A DNA stretch of 64,000 bases from an uncultured Kordia sp. GTDB lineage: Bacteria > Bacteroidota > Bacteroidia > Flavobacteriales > Flavobacteriaceae. Of the stretch, positions 1-7,889 are shown one piece after another. Under the pieces are notes generated by a model. The model was not told the origin of the DNA, did no database searches, and was given only the letters and a program-made list of their open reading frames with translations. The DNA lies in contig NZ_CANMEZ010000005.1 of NCBI RefSeq assembly GCF_947496985.1, forward strand, positions 186,001 through 250,000, read 5' to 3'. Both the position numbers and the translations under genes were made by a program. Every line of letters begins with the position of its first letter. The first letter of the stretch is position 1.

Positions 1-1
1 A

Positions 2-163
2 ACATTAAGTCCTTCCGAAACATTATTTACAGCAATCCTCGTTTTCATAGCGCAAGTATTTTTGAGTAAAGTTTGGTTGACACATTATCAATTTGGTCCA
101 CTAGAATGGGTTTGGCGTTGCTTAACGTATAAAAAATTACTTCCTATTAAAAAGCATCTTTAA
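2..163 (+). CDS. DUF418 family membrane protein, C-terminal fragment
   Basis: This is the last 53 codons of a gene that begins upstream of the window. The reading frame is open from base 2 to the TAA at 161-163. A hydrophobic stretch (ILVFIAQVFLSKVWL) is followed by the motif FGPLEWVWRCLTY and a basic tail. FGPLEWLWRSLTY is the hallmark C-terminus of DUF418 (YeiB-like) proteins, which are multi-pass inner-membrane proteins of unsettled function, often considered transporters. Only the terminal helix and cytoplasmic tail are visible, so the rest of the protein cannot be judged. The family call is good because the motif is distinctive; the function is not known. Confidence 0.75.
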   Translation, partial: TLSPSETLFTAILVFIAQVFLSKVWLTHYQFGPLEWVWRCLTYKKLLPIKKHL

Positions 164-204
164 AAGTAGTTGTTAAGCCCAGTAAAGACAGTGTTTGAAA
201 AATG

Positions 205-297
205 TCAAGATAAAAAATAATTTTATCTTGATAAGTTGAGCATTTTATCAAGACAAAAAAATATTTTATCAAGGTAAAATATAGGAATCATCAAGAT
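205..297. repeat. Cluster of TTATCAAG / CTTGATAA motifs in alternating orientation
   Basis: A perfect 11-bp inverted repeat (TCAAGATAAAA at 205-215, TTTTATCTTGA at 221-231) is followed by TTTTATCAAGACAAAA (243 onward), ATTTTATCAAGGTAAAAT (263-280) and ATCAAGAT (288-296). The core recurs about every 20 bp, i.e. about two helical turns. It lies between the end of the DUF418 gene and a minus-strand terminator, so there is no obvious downstream gene to regulate. It could be a protein-binding array, a replication or segregation site, or a short repeat remnant. Confidence 0.55.
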
Positions 298-325
298 ATT
301 ATTTTGTATTATAAAAATACAGCAT

Positions 326-356
326 AAAAAAAGCCTAAGAAATTATTTTCTCAGGC
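326..356 (-). terminator. Rho-independent terminator for the 410-1858 gene
   Basis: GCCTAAGAAA (333-342) pairs with TTTCTCAGGC (347-356), with one wobble pair. On the minus strand the stem is followed by a run of seven T. It lies about 50 bp past the stop codon of the minus-strand secreted protein. Confidence 0.8.
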
Positions 357-409
357 TTTGTAAATTATAATTTTGAAGCTTTCAATTCTTTAACTTTTCA
401 ATTGAAATA

Positions 410-1858
410 TCACTTTCCGCAATCATTATATTCTTGAACAATTTGCTTTAAGTTTTCTTCATTCTTAACATCAAATTCTCCTTCTTTTAAATCATTAGCA
501 ACTTGTTTGCACTTCTTTAAATATTTTGCCAATGCATTAGCAACTTTTTCACTCTTACGATCATCAATCATAAAACCTCCTTTTTGATCTTTTACTTTGA
601 TGACATATGTTCCTTCTTCACCTGGTTTTACTAAAACCATATTTCCATTTTCTTCATAAATTTTCTCATAAAAGTATGAATTGTTGAATCCAAAACTTGC
701 CGCATTAGATAATTTTTTCATGGCATTTCCTTTGGTTTTCATACCATAAAAAGACTTCTCAACACCTTCATCAGTAGCTGTAAATGAAATTCCATCTTTT
801 GCAGAAAACTTCTTAATACGTGTTCTTCCTTTATCGTTCTTATATTTAATACTGATAGATTTTCCATAATTATCAATAGAGTTCATATCATGCAAACCAG
901 CAACTTGTTGTCCAGGTTCAATTTCTAATTTCTCAAAAATAACATATACGGTTCCTGTATACTTTTTTCCTTTTTTGTCTGTAACACTTCCCGGAACTCC
1001 ATATAAATTAACGCTGTTTTCTTTGGCAATTTTCACTTTTTCTTTGCGTAATTCACTTTGATACCTTTTCGCTTGACGACCAAATACATACCCTCTACCA
1101 ACCATTTCTTCTACAAATAACTGTCCAAAAGTTCTTGAAAAACGATTTGTAAACATGGTACGTGAACCTTTGTCATACTCAAAAGTTTCGTCGGTATACG
1201 TTGTTACAACTGCTGCTGTAGAACCTGTTTTACGAGATTCTTTTGCGGTAGCAACTCTAATCCCATCTAAATCTGTAATTCCATAAGACTTGTCAGAAGC
1301 AGAATAAAACACTTTTCCAACAATCTTAGTTCCGTTCGATCCTCCAAACGTAATAGTTCCATTAGGCTTTACATAAGGTTTATAACGACCAACGGTTTGT
1401 TGACGTTTATCTTCTTCAAGTTTTGCGGAGGCAGCAGCTTTCGCAAATTTTTCACTGATTATCTCGCGATCTTCTGCAAAAAAGGCAGCAACATTTTCTT
1501 TGTTAATTCCGTTGGCATCAATCAAGTTATATTTTTCACTCAACAAACGAATGATGATTTTCTTAGAACTAAAAGAAGCTTTTAAAATTTCATAAGGAAT
1601 CTCTGTTTTCTTTCCATCAGCAGAAGTCATTTCTACATATTGATGATCTTGAATAGAAGAAACTGAAATGGCTTTGTAATGTGCATCAAATGCTTTTTCA
1701 CCAGATAAATACTTAAACGTGTATTTATTCCTTGAATCTCCATCTTCAAAAATGGCAACTTCTTTTTTATCAAAAAGGATTTTATTTTTTTTGATTTTAA
1801 TCTTTTGACCAAAAGCCAAAATTGGTAACAGTAGTAAAATAAAAAGTGATTTTTTCAT
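410..1858 (-). CDS. Secreted protein of unknown function, 482 aa
   Basis: I do not recognise this protein. It starts with a clear signal peptide (KK followed by SLFILLLLPILAFG, then Q), so it is exported to the periplasm or outer membrane. The mature part is rich in Lys, Glu and aromatic residues. It contains a stretch around residues 160-215 (KPNGTITFGGSNGTKIVGKVFY...YGITDLDG) that looks like small beta repeats, and a second beta-rich part around 290-380. The last 60 residues look helical and hold two cysteines (KKCK and NDCGK), which could form a disulfide. There are no membrane segments after the signal and no catalytic motif that I can identify. It is monocistronic, with its own terminator downstream and an AT-rich 290-bp region upstream. 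Confidence 0.85.
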   Translation of the reverse strand: MKKSLFILLLLPILAFGQKIKIKKNKILFDKKEVAIFEDGDSRNKYTFKYLSGEKAFDAHYKAISVSSIQDHQYVEMTSADGKKTEIPYEILKASFSSKKIIIRLLSEKYNLIDANGINKENVAAFFAEDREIISEKFAKAAASAKLEEDKRQQTVGRYKPYVKPNGTITFGGSNGTKIVGKVFYSASDKSYGITDLDGIRVATAKESRKTGSTAAVVTTYTDETFEYDKGSRTMFTNRFSRTFGQLFVEEMVGRGYVFGRQAKRYQSELRKEKVKIAKENSVNLYGVPGSVTDKKGKKYTGTVYVIFEKLEIEPGQQVAGLHDMNSIDNYGKSISIKYKNDKGRTRIKKFSAKDGISFTATDEGVEKSFYGMKTKGNAMKKLSNAASFGFNNSYFYEKIYEENGNMVLVKPGEEGTYVIKVKDQKGGFMIDDRKSEKVANALAKYLKKCKQVANDLKEGEFDVKNEENLKQIVQEYNDCGK

Positions 1859-2150
1859 GTAATGTAATAATTGGTTTATAACTATAATCGGCGGCTAAAA
1901 TACTAAAATAAAACTACACAGTATGAGAATGTTACGTACGAAACATATAGTTTGACCAACTTAAAATCATAATTTTGCAGAAAACAATGAAAAATCGTTA
2001 AAAAAATGGTGAAACCTTGTCATTTATGTAATAAAACCATCATTATTGTAGATAATTAAAGAATACTTTTGTTTTTAACAAACAACCATTTATTTTTATG
2101 CGCTAGATTGGAATGCCTCGAAACGTTACCATTATCTGAAATTTATAAAC
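1859..2150. promoter_or_regulatory. Divergent intergenic region with a -7 element (2064-2071)
   Basis: This region separates the minus-strand secreted protein from the plus-strand Rrf2 regulator. TACTTTTG at 2064-2071 fits the Bacteroidota -7 consensus TAnnTTTG and lies 80 bp before the regulator start codon. A second match, TAATTTTG (1970-1977), lies further upstream. Neither has a convincing -33 TTG at the usual 19-21 bp spacing, so the assignment is tentative. Confidence 0.4.
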
Positions 2151-2564
2151 ATGCTTTCTAAAAAAACAAAATACGGATTAAAAGCATTAACGTACATAGC
2201 TCGAAAAGGAGACGAAGCACCTGTGTTAATATCAGAAATCGCTACAGAGGAAAATATCTCTAAAAAATTCTTGGAAGCAATTCTGTTGCAATTAAAGAAT
2301 AATGGTTTTCTAGGTTCTAAAAAAGGAAAAGGCGGAGGTTACTACTTAATAAAGTCACCAAGCGACATCAAAGTCGCATCACTCATTCGAATCTTAGAAG
2401 GTCCTATTGCCATGTTACCGTGTGTAAGTCTAAACTTTTATGAAAAGTGTGATGATTGTATTGATGAAACCAAATGTGGATTGCATCTTCTCATGCTAGA
2501 AGTTCGTGATAACATGCTAGCCGTTTTAGAAAACAAAACCCTAGAAAATCTTACCAGTTCGTAA
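2151..2564 (+). CDS. Rrf2 family transcriptional regulator
   Basis: This is a 137-aa winged-helix regulator of the Rrf2 family (IscR, NsrR, CymR relatives). The N-terminus (MLSKKTKYGLKALTYIA) and the ISKKFLEAILLQLKNNGFLGSKKGKGGGY region (wing with GKGGGY) are diagnostic. In IscR/NsrR three cysteines ligate an Fe-S cluster. Here there are four in the corresponding part (Cys91, Cys100, Cys103, Cys109), so cluster binding is plausible but the spacing differs from the classic pattern. In flavobacteria such regulators often sit near cysteine or sulfur metabolism genes, but here the next gene is argS, so the target is unknown. The length is normal for the family. Confidence 0.88.
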   Translation: MLSKKTKYGLKALTYIARKGDEAPVLISEIATEENISKKFLEAILLQLKNNGFLGSKKGKGGGYYLIKSPSDIKVASLIRILEGPIAMLPCVSLNFYEKCDDCIDETKCGLHLLMLEVRDNMLAVLENKTLENLTSS

Positions 2565-2610
2565 ATCTTAATTATCTTTTTAACTTTCGTTATACCTAAT
2601 CAATAATTAA

Positions 2611-2641
2611 TATCTTTGCACCTTAATTTTTAGGAGTAATG
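2611..2641 (+). promoter_or_regulatory. argS promoter -7 element and ribosome binding site
   Basis: TATCTTTG at 2611-2618 matches the Bacteroidota -7 consensus TAnnTTTG exactly. TAGGAG at 2631-2636 sits directly before the ATG at 2639, a rare clear Shine-Dalgarno in this window. The leader would be only about 15-20 nt long. Confidence 0.6.
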
Positions 2642-4417
2642 AATATTCAAGAAGTAATAGCGGTAAAAGTCAAAGAAGCATTTCAAACCTTATATGAAGC
2701 TACATTAGAAAATGTAGAGTTTCAAGCAACAAGGAAAGATTTTGAAGGAGATATCACAATTGTGACTTTTCCAATGCTACGCGTTAAAAAGATGAATCCT
2801 GCACAACTTGGAGAAGAATTGGGGCAGTATTTACAAGAGCATGTAGCTGAAGTAAGCCGTTTCAATGTGGTAAAAGGGTTTTTAAATCTTGTGATTGATG
2901 ATGCTTTTTATCTAAACTTCTTCGCGAACATTACAAAAAATGAAACATTCGGACACGAAGCACCAACAAAAGGTGATAGTGCTGTAATGGTTGAATATTC
3001 TTCACCAAACACAAATAAGCCCTTGCATTTAGGACATATCCGTAACAACTTATTAGGATATAGTGTTGCAGAAATTATAAAAGCATCTGGAAAAAAGGTA
3101 TACAAAACACAGATTATCAACGATCGTGGAATACATATCTGTAAATCAATGTTGGCTTGGCAACGTTTCGGAAACGGAGAAACGCCAGCTTCAACAGGAT
3201 TGAAAGGAGATAAATTAGTAGGGAACTATTATGTTGCCTTTGATAAAGCCTATAAAACAGAAATAGCAACATTAGTTGCAAACGGAGCATCAGAAGAAGA
3301 AGCAAAAAAACAAGCACCAATTTTATTGGAAGCACAGGAAATGTTACGTCAATGGGAAGCTGGTGATGAAAAAGTTGTTGCCCTTTGGAAACAGATGAAT
3401 CAGTGGGTGTATGACGGTTTTGCAACTACATACACAAACTTAGGAGTTGATTTTGACGCCTTATATTATGAAAGTGATACCTACCTTTTAGGAAAAGACT
3501 TTGTAAAAGAAGGATTGGAAAGCGGTGTATTTTACAAAAAAGGAGATGGTTCTGTTTGGTGCGATTTAACAGATGAAGGCTTGGATGAAAAAATTGTATT
3601 ACGTGCAGACGGAACTGCTGTATACATGACGCAAGATATCGGAACAGCTATTCAACGTGTAAAAGACTATCCAGATATTGGTGGAATGATTTATACAGTT
3701 GGAAACGAACAAGATTATCACTTTAAAGTATTATTCTTAATCTTGAAAAAGCTCGGTTTTGATTGGTCTAAAAACTTACATCACTTATCGTACGGAATGG
3801 TAGATTTGCCTAGCGGGAAAATGAAAAGCCGTGAAGGAACAGTAGTTGATGCAGATGATTTAATGGTAGAAATGGCAACAACCGCCAAAGAAATTTCACA
3901 AGAATTAGGAAAGTTAGAAGGCTATACAGACGAAGAAAAAGAAGAACTATACAAAATCATCGGAATGGGTGCATTGAAGTATTTTATCTTAAAAGTAGAT
4001 CCTAAAAAACGAATCTTATTTGATCCGAAAGAATCTATTGACTTTGCAGGAAATACAGGACCTTTTATTCAATATACATACGCGCGTATTCAATCAATTT
4101 TACGTAAAGCAACGTTTGATTATTCAGCAGAAATAACAGCTATTGAGATTGATATTCGTGAAAAAGAAATTGTAAAACAATTACAAGGATATCCTGCGGC
4201 TGTTCAATTAGCGGCAAACAATCAAAGTCCGGCAGTTATAGCAAACTATACTTATGATTTGGTGAAATTGTACAATTCATTCTTCCAAAACATCTATATT
4301 TTAGGAGAAGAAGACGAAGCTAAAAAAATATTCAGAGTACAATTGTCTAAAAAAGTAGGAGATACAATAAAGCATGCATTTGCATTATTAGGAATTCAAG
4401 TTCCTGATAGAATGTAG
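2639..4417 (+). CDS. argS: Arginine--tRNA ligase
   Basis: This is a cytoplasmic class I aminoacyl-tRNA synthetase that charges tRNA-Arg. The 592-aa length is normal for bacterial ArgS. Domains in order: N-terminal Arg-tRNA-synthetase 'additional' domain (about 5-90), catalytic Rossmann domain with SSPNTNKPLHLGHIRNN (HIGH motif as HLGH, residues 130-133), a KMSKS-like loop SGKMKSREG (around residue 394), and a C-terminal DALR anticodon-binding helical domain ending in HAFALLGIQVPDRM. The segment SIDFAGNTGPFIQYTYARIQSI is typical of ArgS. The start is fixed by a strong ribosome binding site immediately upstream. It is transcribed alone from its own promoter. Confidence 0.98.
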   Translation: MNIQEVIAVKVKEAFQTLYEATLENVEFQATRKDFEGDITIVTFPMLRVKKMNPAQLGEELGQYLQEHVAEVSRFNVVKGFLNLVIDDAFYLNFFANITKNETFGHEAPTKGDSAVMVEYSSPNTNKPLHLGHIRNNLLGYSVAEIIKASGKKVYKTQIINDRGIHICKSMLAWQRFGNGETPASTGLKGDKLVGNYYVAFDKAYKTEIATLVANGASEEEAKKQAPILLEAQEMLRQWEAGDEKVVALWKQMNQWVYDGFATTYTNLGVDFDALYYESDTYLLGKDFVKEGLESGVFYKKGDGSVWCDLTDEGLDEKIVLRADGTAVYMTQDIGTAIQRVKDYPDIGGMIYTVGNEQDYHFKVLFLILKKLGFDWSKNLHHLSYGMVDLPSGKMKSREGTVVDADDLMVEMATTAKEISQELGKLEGYTDEEKEELYKIIGMGALKYFILKVDPKKRILFDPKESIDFAGNTGPFIQYTYARIQSILRKATFDYSAEITAIEIDIREKEIVKQLQGYPAAVQLAANNQSPAVIANYTYDLVKLYNSFFQNIYILGEEDEAKKIFRVQLSKKVGDTIKHAFALLGIQVPDRM

Positions 4418-4490
4418 TTTTTGCAGAAAATTATTCTGAACTTGTTTTAGGGTCTCACCTAGAGAATACTACTAAATTCGTTTAAGTTCA

Positions 4491-4547
4491 CATTTCGATT
4501 CCGCTCAATGTTCGTAATCTCAAAACGCATTGAGCAGAGTTTAAATG
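4491..4547. repeat. Inverted pair of a dispersed ~20-bp repeat
   Basis: CATTTCGATTCCGCTCAATG (4491-4510) faces CATTGAGCAGAGTTTAAATG (4528-4547). The same unit occurs at 18575-18594 and 19661-19679. Such TTGAGCGAAGTCGAAATG-type units are a common intergenic repeat in flavobacteria. Here the pair could form a hairpin in the argS 3' region. Confidence 0.6.
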
Positions 4548-4701
4548 TCTGTTTAAACGATTTTTTATTAAAAAACTGCCATAAGCTGTCAAAGCCGAAG
4601 GCGTTCGAAGTTAAAAATAGTATTTAAGTTTATATTTTCGTGATTGATTTGTAGTTTTACTATGAACACTCAATTTTGAAAAAAAAATATACTATTTGAA
4701 C

Positions 4702-7700
4702 ATGTATAAAAAAATATTTTTCCTTTTCCTCTTTGTAATTGTGTCTATTGCTTATGGACAACAAAAAAAGAACAATACAGCTTACTTTACGCTAAAACCT
4801 ACATTAACTCCAAATGCAAAGCATGTAATATTTAGTTATGAAGGCGATTTATGGAAAGTTTCTTCTGATGGAGGAGAAGCTAACCGACTAACTGCAATGG
4901 AAGGAGTAGAAACGAATCCTAGTGTTTCTCCAGATGGAAAATGGTTGGCATTTACAAGCAATCAATACGGAAATAATGATGTATATATTATGCCATTAAA
5001 AGGTGGGAAAATTACACAGTTAACTTTTCATCAAAGTAGTGATAAAGTATCTTCTTGGAATTGGGATAGCAAAACAATCAATTTTACTTCAAGCAGATCT
5101 AACTCAATAACTAATTACACGATATCTATTGATGGAGGAACTCCAAAGAGAACTTTTGAACATTACTTTAATACTGTTCACAGTGTAATGGAACATCCAA
5201 AAACAAAAGATATTTATTTTAATGAATCAGATGAAGGAGAATACTTTGCGCACAGAAAAAGATACAAAGGAGATTACAATCCTGATATAAAATCATATAA
5301 TAAAAAAACTAAAAAATATACACAACATACAACATATCGAGGAAAAGATTTTGGTACTACCATTGATAAAACTGGAAGCCTATATTTTCAATCGGATAGG
5401 TATAATGGTGAATACAATTTATATACATTAGAAAATGGAACTCCAAGACGACTAACAGACTTTTCTACGTCTATTATGTGGCCTAAAGTAAGTGCAAATG
5501 GTGAAAAAATAGTGTTTAGAAAAGACTATCAATTGTTTGTATATGATGTTGCTAAAAAAATTACTAATAAGCTGAATGTTGATATCAATAACAATTCTAC
5601 CATAAAAAAAGATCAATCATATGATGTAAAAGGAACGATTACATATTTTGATGTTTCTCCAGACGGAAAAAAGATGGCGTTTGTTTCTAGAGGAAAATTA
5701 TTTGTTTCTGACATAAAAGGAAAATTTGTAAAAGAAATAAAAAGCAATTCATTAGAAGCTGTCAAGGAAGTGAAATGGTTAAAAGATAACAACTCTTTGT
5801 TATTCTCAAGGTCTGATAAAGGATATTATAATTGGTTTGTGACAAGCGCAAATGATAAAATTAAAACAAAGCAACTCACAAAAAGTATTCATAATAACAG
5901 GCAAATCACTTTTAATGCAGACAAAACCAAAGGTGTATATTTAAGAGGTAGAAATGAAATCTATCTAATGGATCTAAAAACATTTAAAAGTGAATTGATC
6001 GTGAAAGATGAATTGTGGGGTTTTTACAATTCAAATCCATGTTTCTCTCCTGATGGAAATTACGTCGCATACAACGCGTATAGAGATTTTGAAAGAGATA
6101 TTTTTATCTATAATATAACTTCTAAAAAGACAATCAATCTTACAAAAACCAAAGTTTCAGAACGTCAGCCAACATGGTCATCTGATGGGAAATATATTTA
6201 CTTTTCTTCGCAAAGAACGGCTCCGAATTTTCCAAGTGGCGGAAATGGAAGTTCTAAAGTATATCAAATGGCTTTAGATGTATATGAAAAACCGTTTAAA
6301 ATTGATAAAGTAAACGAGCTTTTTAAAGAAGATGATAAGAAAGATACAAAAGACGCAAAGAAAAAGGAAAAAGTTACGGTGTCCATTAATGAAAAAGGAT
6401 TGATGGACAGACTTACAAGGATAAGTCCAAGATTTGGAAATCAAAGTAATATTACGGTTATAAGCGAAGGAAGCAAAACACATGTCTTATACATATCAAA
6501 TCATGACGAAGGAAAACGGAAGTTATGGAAAACTACTTTGGAACCTTTTGAGAAAAACAAAACAGTAAAATTAAGTGATGAAACTATAAATGGTTATGAG
6601 TTCATTACTGTAGGTAAAAAGCACTATATTTTATATGGAGGAAATATAAACACGGTAAATTTAGATGCTAACAAATTAAAGGCAATTACAATAAATCATC
6701 GTTTCAATAAATCATTGTTCAATGAATTTGATCAAATGTATTATGAAGCTTGGGCAGGAATGGAAGAGAATTTTTATGATGAAAATTTTCATGGAGAAAA
6801 CTGGCAAAAGTTAAGAGATGAATATGCTGCATATCTACCATATGTTTCAAGTAGAGCAAATTTAAGATTAATCTTTAATGATATGCTTGGTGAATTAAAT
6901 ACGTCTCACTTTGGGTTTAGATCATTTGGAAAAGAAGAGAATACTTATTATGGAACATGGACGTCGGCAACAGGAATTATTTTTAATACAAATAACCCGT
7001 TTGAAATAGAAAGAATTGTTTCAGAAGGACCAACAGATATCAAAAGTAAAAATCTTAAAAAAGGAGATAAATTGGTTGCTGTAAATGGTAAAAGAGTAGA
7101 TGAAAAATCGAATAGAGAACACTATTTTACCAATCCAAAATTTAACTCTGAAATTAACTTAACATTTAATAGAAACGGAAAAGAATTTGATGTAAATGTG
7201 CACTCAACATCATATTGGAATATAAAAAGTTTACTTTATGATGAATGGCAAGATCAAAATCAAGCATATGTAGATGAAAAAACGAAGAACAAGGTTGCGT
7301 ATGTACACATGAAAAATATGACTGGTACGGAGTTGACTAAATTTTATCATGACTTGGTAAGTGAAGAAGCGTATAAAGACGGTTTAATCTTAGATTTACG
7401 TTATAATACTGGCGGAAATGTACATGATGCAGTATTAAATTTCTTGCGCCAAAAACAATACCTAAATTGGAAATATAGAGAAGGGAAATTAACAAGTCAA
7501 TCTAATTTTAGTTATGGTAATAAACCTATTGTTTTACTGGTAAATGAACGATCTTTATCTGATGCAGAAATGACTGCTGCGGGTTTTAAAGAATTAAAAA
7601 TGGGAACAATTGTAGGAACAGAAACCTATCGTTGGATTATTTTTACATCAAGTAAATCGTTAGTAGATGGTTCTTCATATCGATTGCCAACTTGGGGATG

Positions 7701-7845
7701 TTATACCTTAGACGGAAAAGATTTAGAAACGCATGGAGTTGCACCAGACATATATGTTGGGAAAAACTTTAAACAGCGCTTGGAGAATGAAACACCGCAA
7801 TTAGATAAAGCAATTGAAGTAATACTTAAAGAATTGAAAAAGTAA
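4702..7845 (+). CDS. Tricorn-like S41 family peptidase (PD40 propeller, PDZ, S41)
   Basis: This 1047-aa exported peptidase is built like archaeal tricorn protease. It has a signal peptide (MYKKIFFLFLFVIVSIAYG), followed by TolB/PD40-type beta-propeller repeats (for example SPDGKWLAFTSNQYGNNDVY, SPDGKKMAFVSRGK, SPDGNYVAYNAYRD) up to about residue 520. After a Lys/Asp-rich linker (around 545) come a tricorn C1-like part, a PDZ domain (LKKGDKLVAVNGKRVDE, about 780-850) and an S41 serine-protease domain. Catalytic-region motifs are GELNTSHFGF (Ser-His), NERSLSDAEMTAAGF (serine loop near residue 953) and DLETHGVAPDIYV. It probably degrades peptides in the periplasm. An in-frame TTG lies two codons upstream of the chosen ATG, but the ATG starts a cleaner signal peptide. 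It appears to be transcribed alone. Confidence 0.93.
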   Translation: MYKKIFFLFLFVIVSIAYGQQKKNNTAYFTLKPTLTPNAKHVIFSYEGDLWKVSSDGGEANRLTAMEGVETNPSVSPDGKWLAFTSNQYGNNDVYIMPLKGGKITQLTFHQSSDKVSSWNWDSKTINFTSSRSNSITNYTISIDGGTPKRTFEHYFNTVHSVMEHPKTKDIYFNESDEGEYFAHRKRYKGDYNPDIKSYNKKTKKYTQHTTYRGKDFGTTIDKTGSLYFQSDRYNGEYNLYTLENGTPRRLTDFSTSIMWPKVSANGEKIVFRKDYQLFVYDVAKKITNKLNVDINNNSTIKKDQSYDVKGTITYFDVSPDGKKMAFVSRGKLFVSDIKGKFVKEIKSNSLEAVKEVKWLKDNNSLLFSRSDKGYYNWFVTSANDKIKTKQLTKSIHNNRQITFNADKTKGVYLRGRNEIYLMDLKTFKSELIVKDELWGFYNSNPCFSPDGNYVAYNAYRDFERDIFIYNITSKKTINLTKTKVSERQPTWSSDGKYIYFSSQRTAPNFPSGGNGSSKVYQMALDVYEKPFKIDKVNELFKEDDKKDTKDAKKKEKVTVSINEKGLMDRLTRISPRFGNQSNITVISEGSKTHVLYISNHDEGKRKLWKTTLEPFEKNKTVKLSDETINGYEFITVGKKHYILYGGNINTVNLDANKLKAITINHRFNKSLFNEFDQMYYEAWAGMEENFYDENFHGENWQKLRDEYAAYLPYVSSRANLRLIFNDMLGELNTSHFGFRSFGKEENTYYGTWTSATGIIFNTNNPFEIERIVSEGPTDIKSKNLKKGDKLVAVNGKRVDEKSNREHYFTNPKFNSEINLTFNRNGKEFDVNVHSTSYWNIKSLLYDEWQDQNQAYVDEKTKNKVAYVHMKNMTGTELTKFYHDLVSEEAYKDGLILDLRYNTGGNVHDAVLNFLRQKQYLNWKYREGKLTSQSNFSYGNKPIVLLVNERSLSDAEMTAAGFKELKMGTIVGTETYRWIIFTSSKSLVDGSSYRLPTWGCYTLDGKDLETHGVAPDIYVGKNFKQRLENETPQLDKAIEVILKELKK

Positions 7846-7889
7846 GAGACAGCATCAAAAATGTATTTATATTGTTAAGAATTCAAATA

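Noticed and set aside
205-300. CRISPR-like array at the TTATCAAG cluster
   Set aside because: Units are short, alternate in orientation and lack uniform spacers; no cas genes are nearby.
1397-1585. 62-codon plus-strand frame inside the 410-1858 gene
   Set aside because: It is antisense to a convincing secreted protein gene and has no family features; the same applies to other frames opposite argS, the TonB receptors and the HTCS gene.
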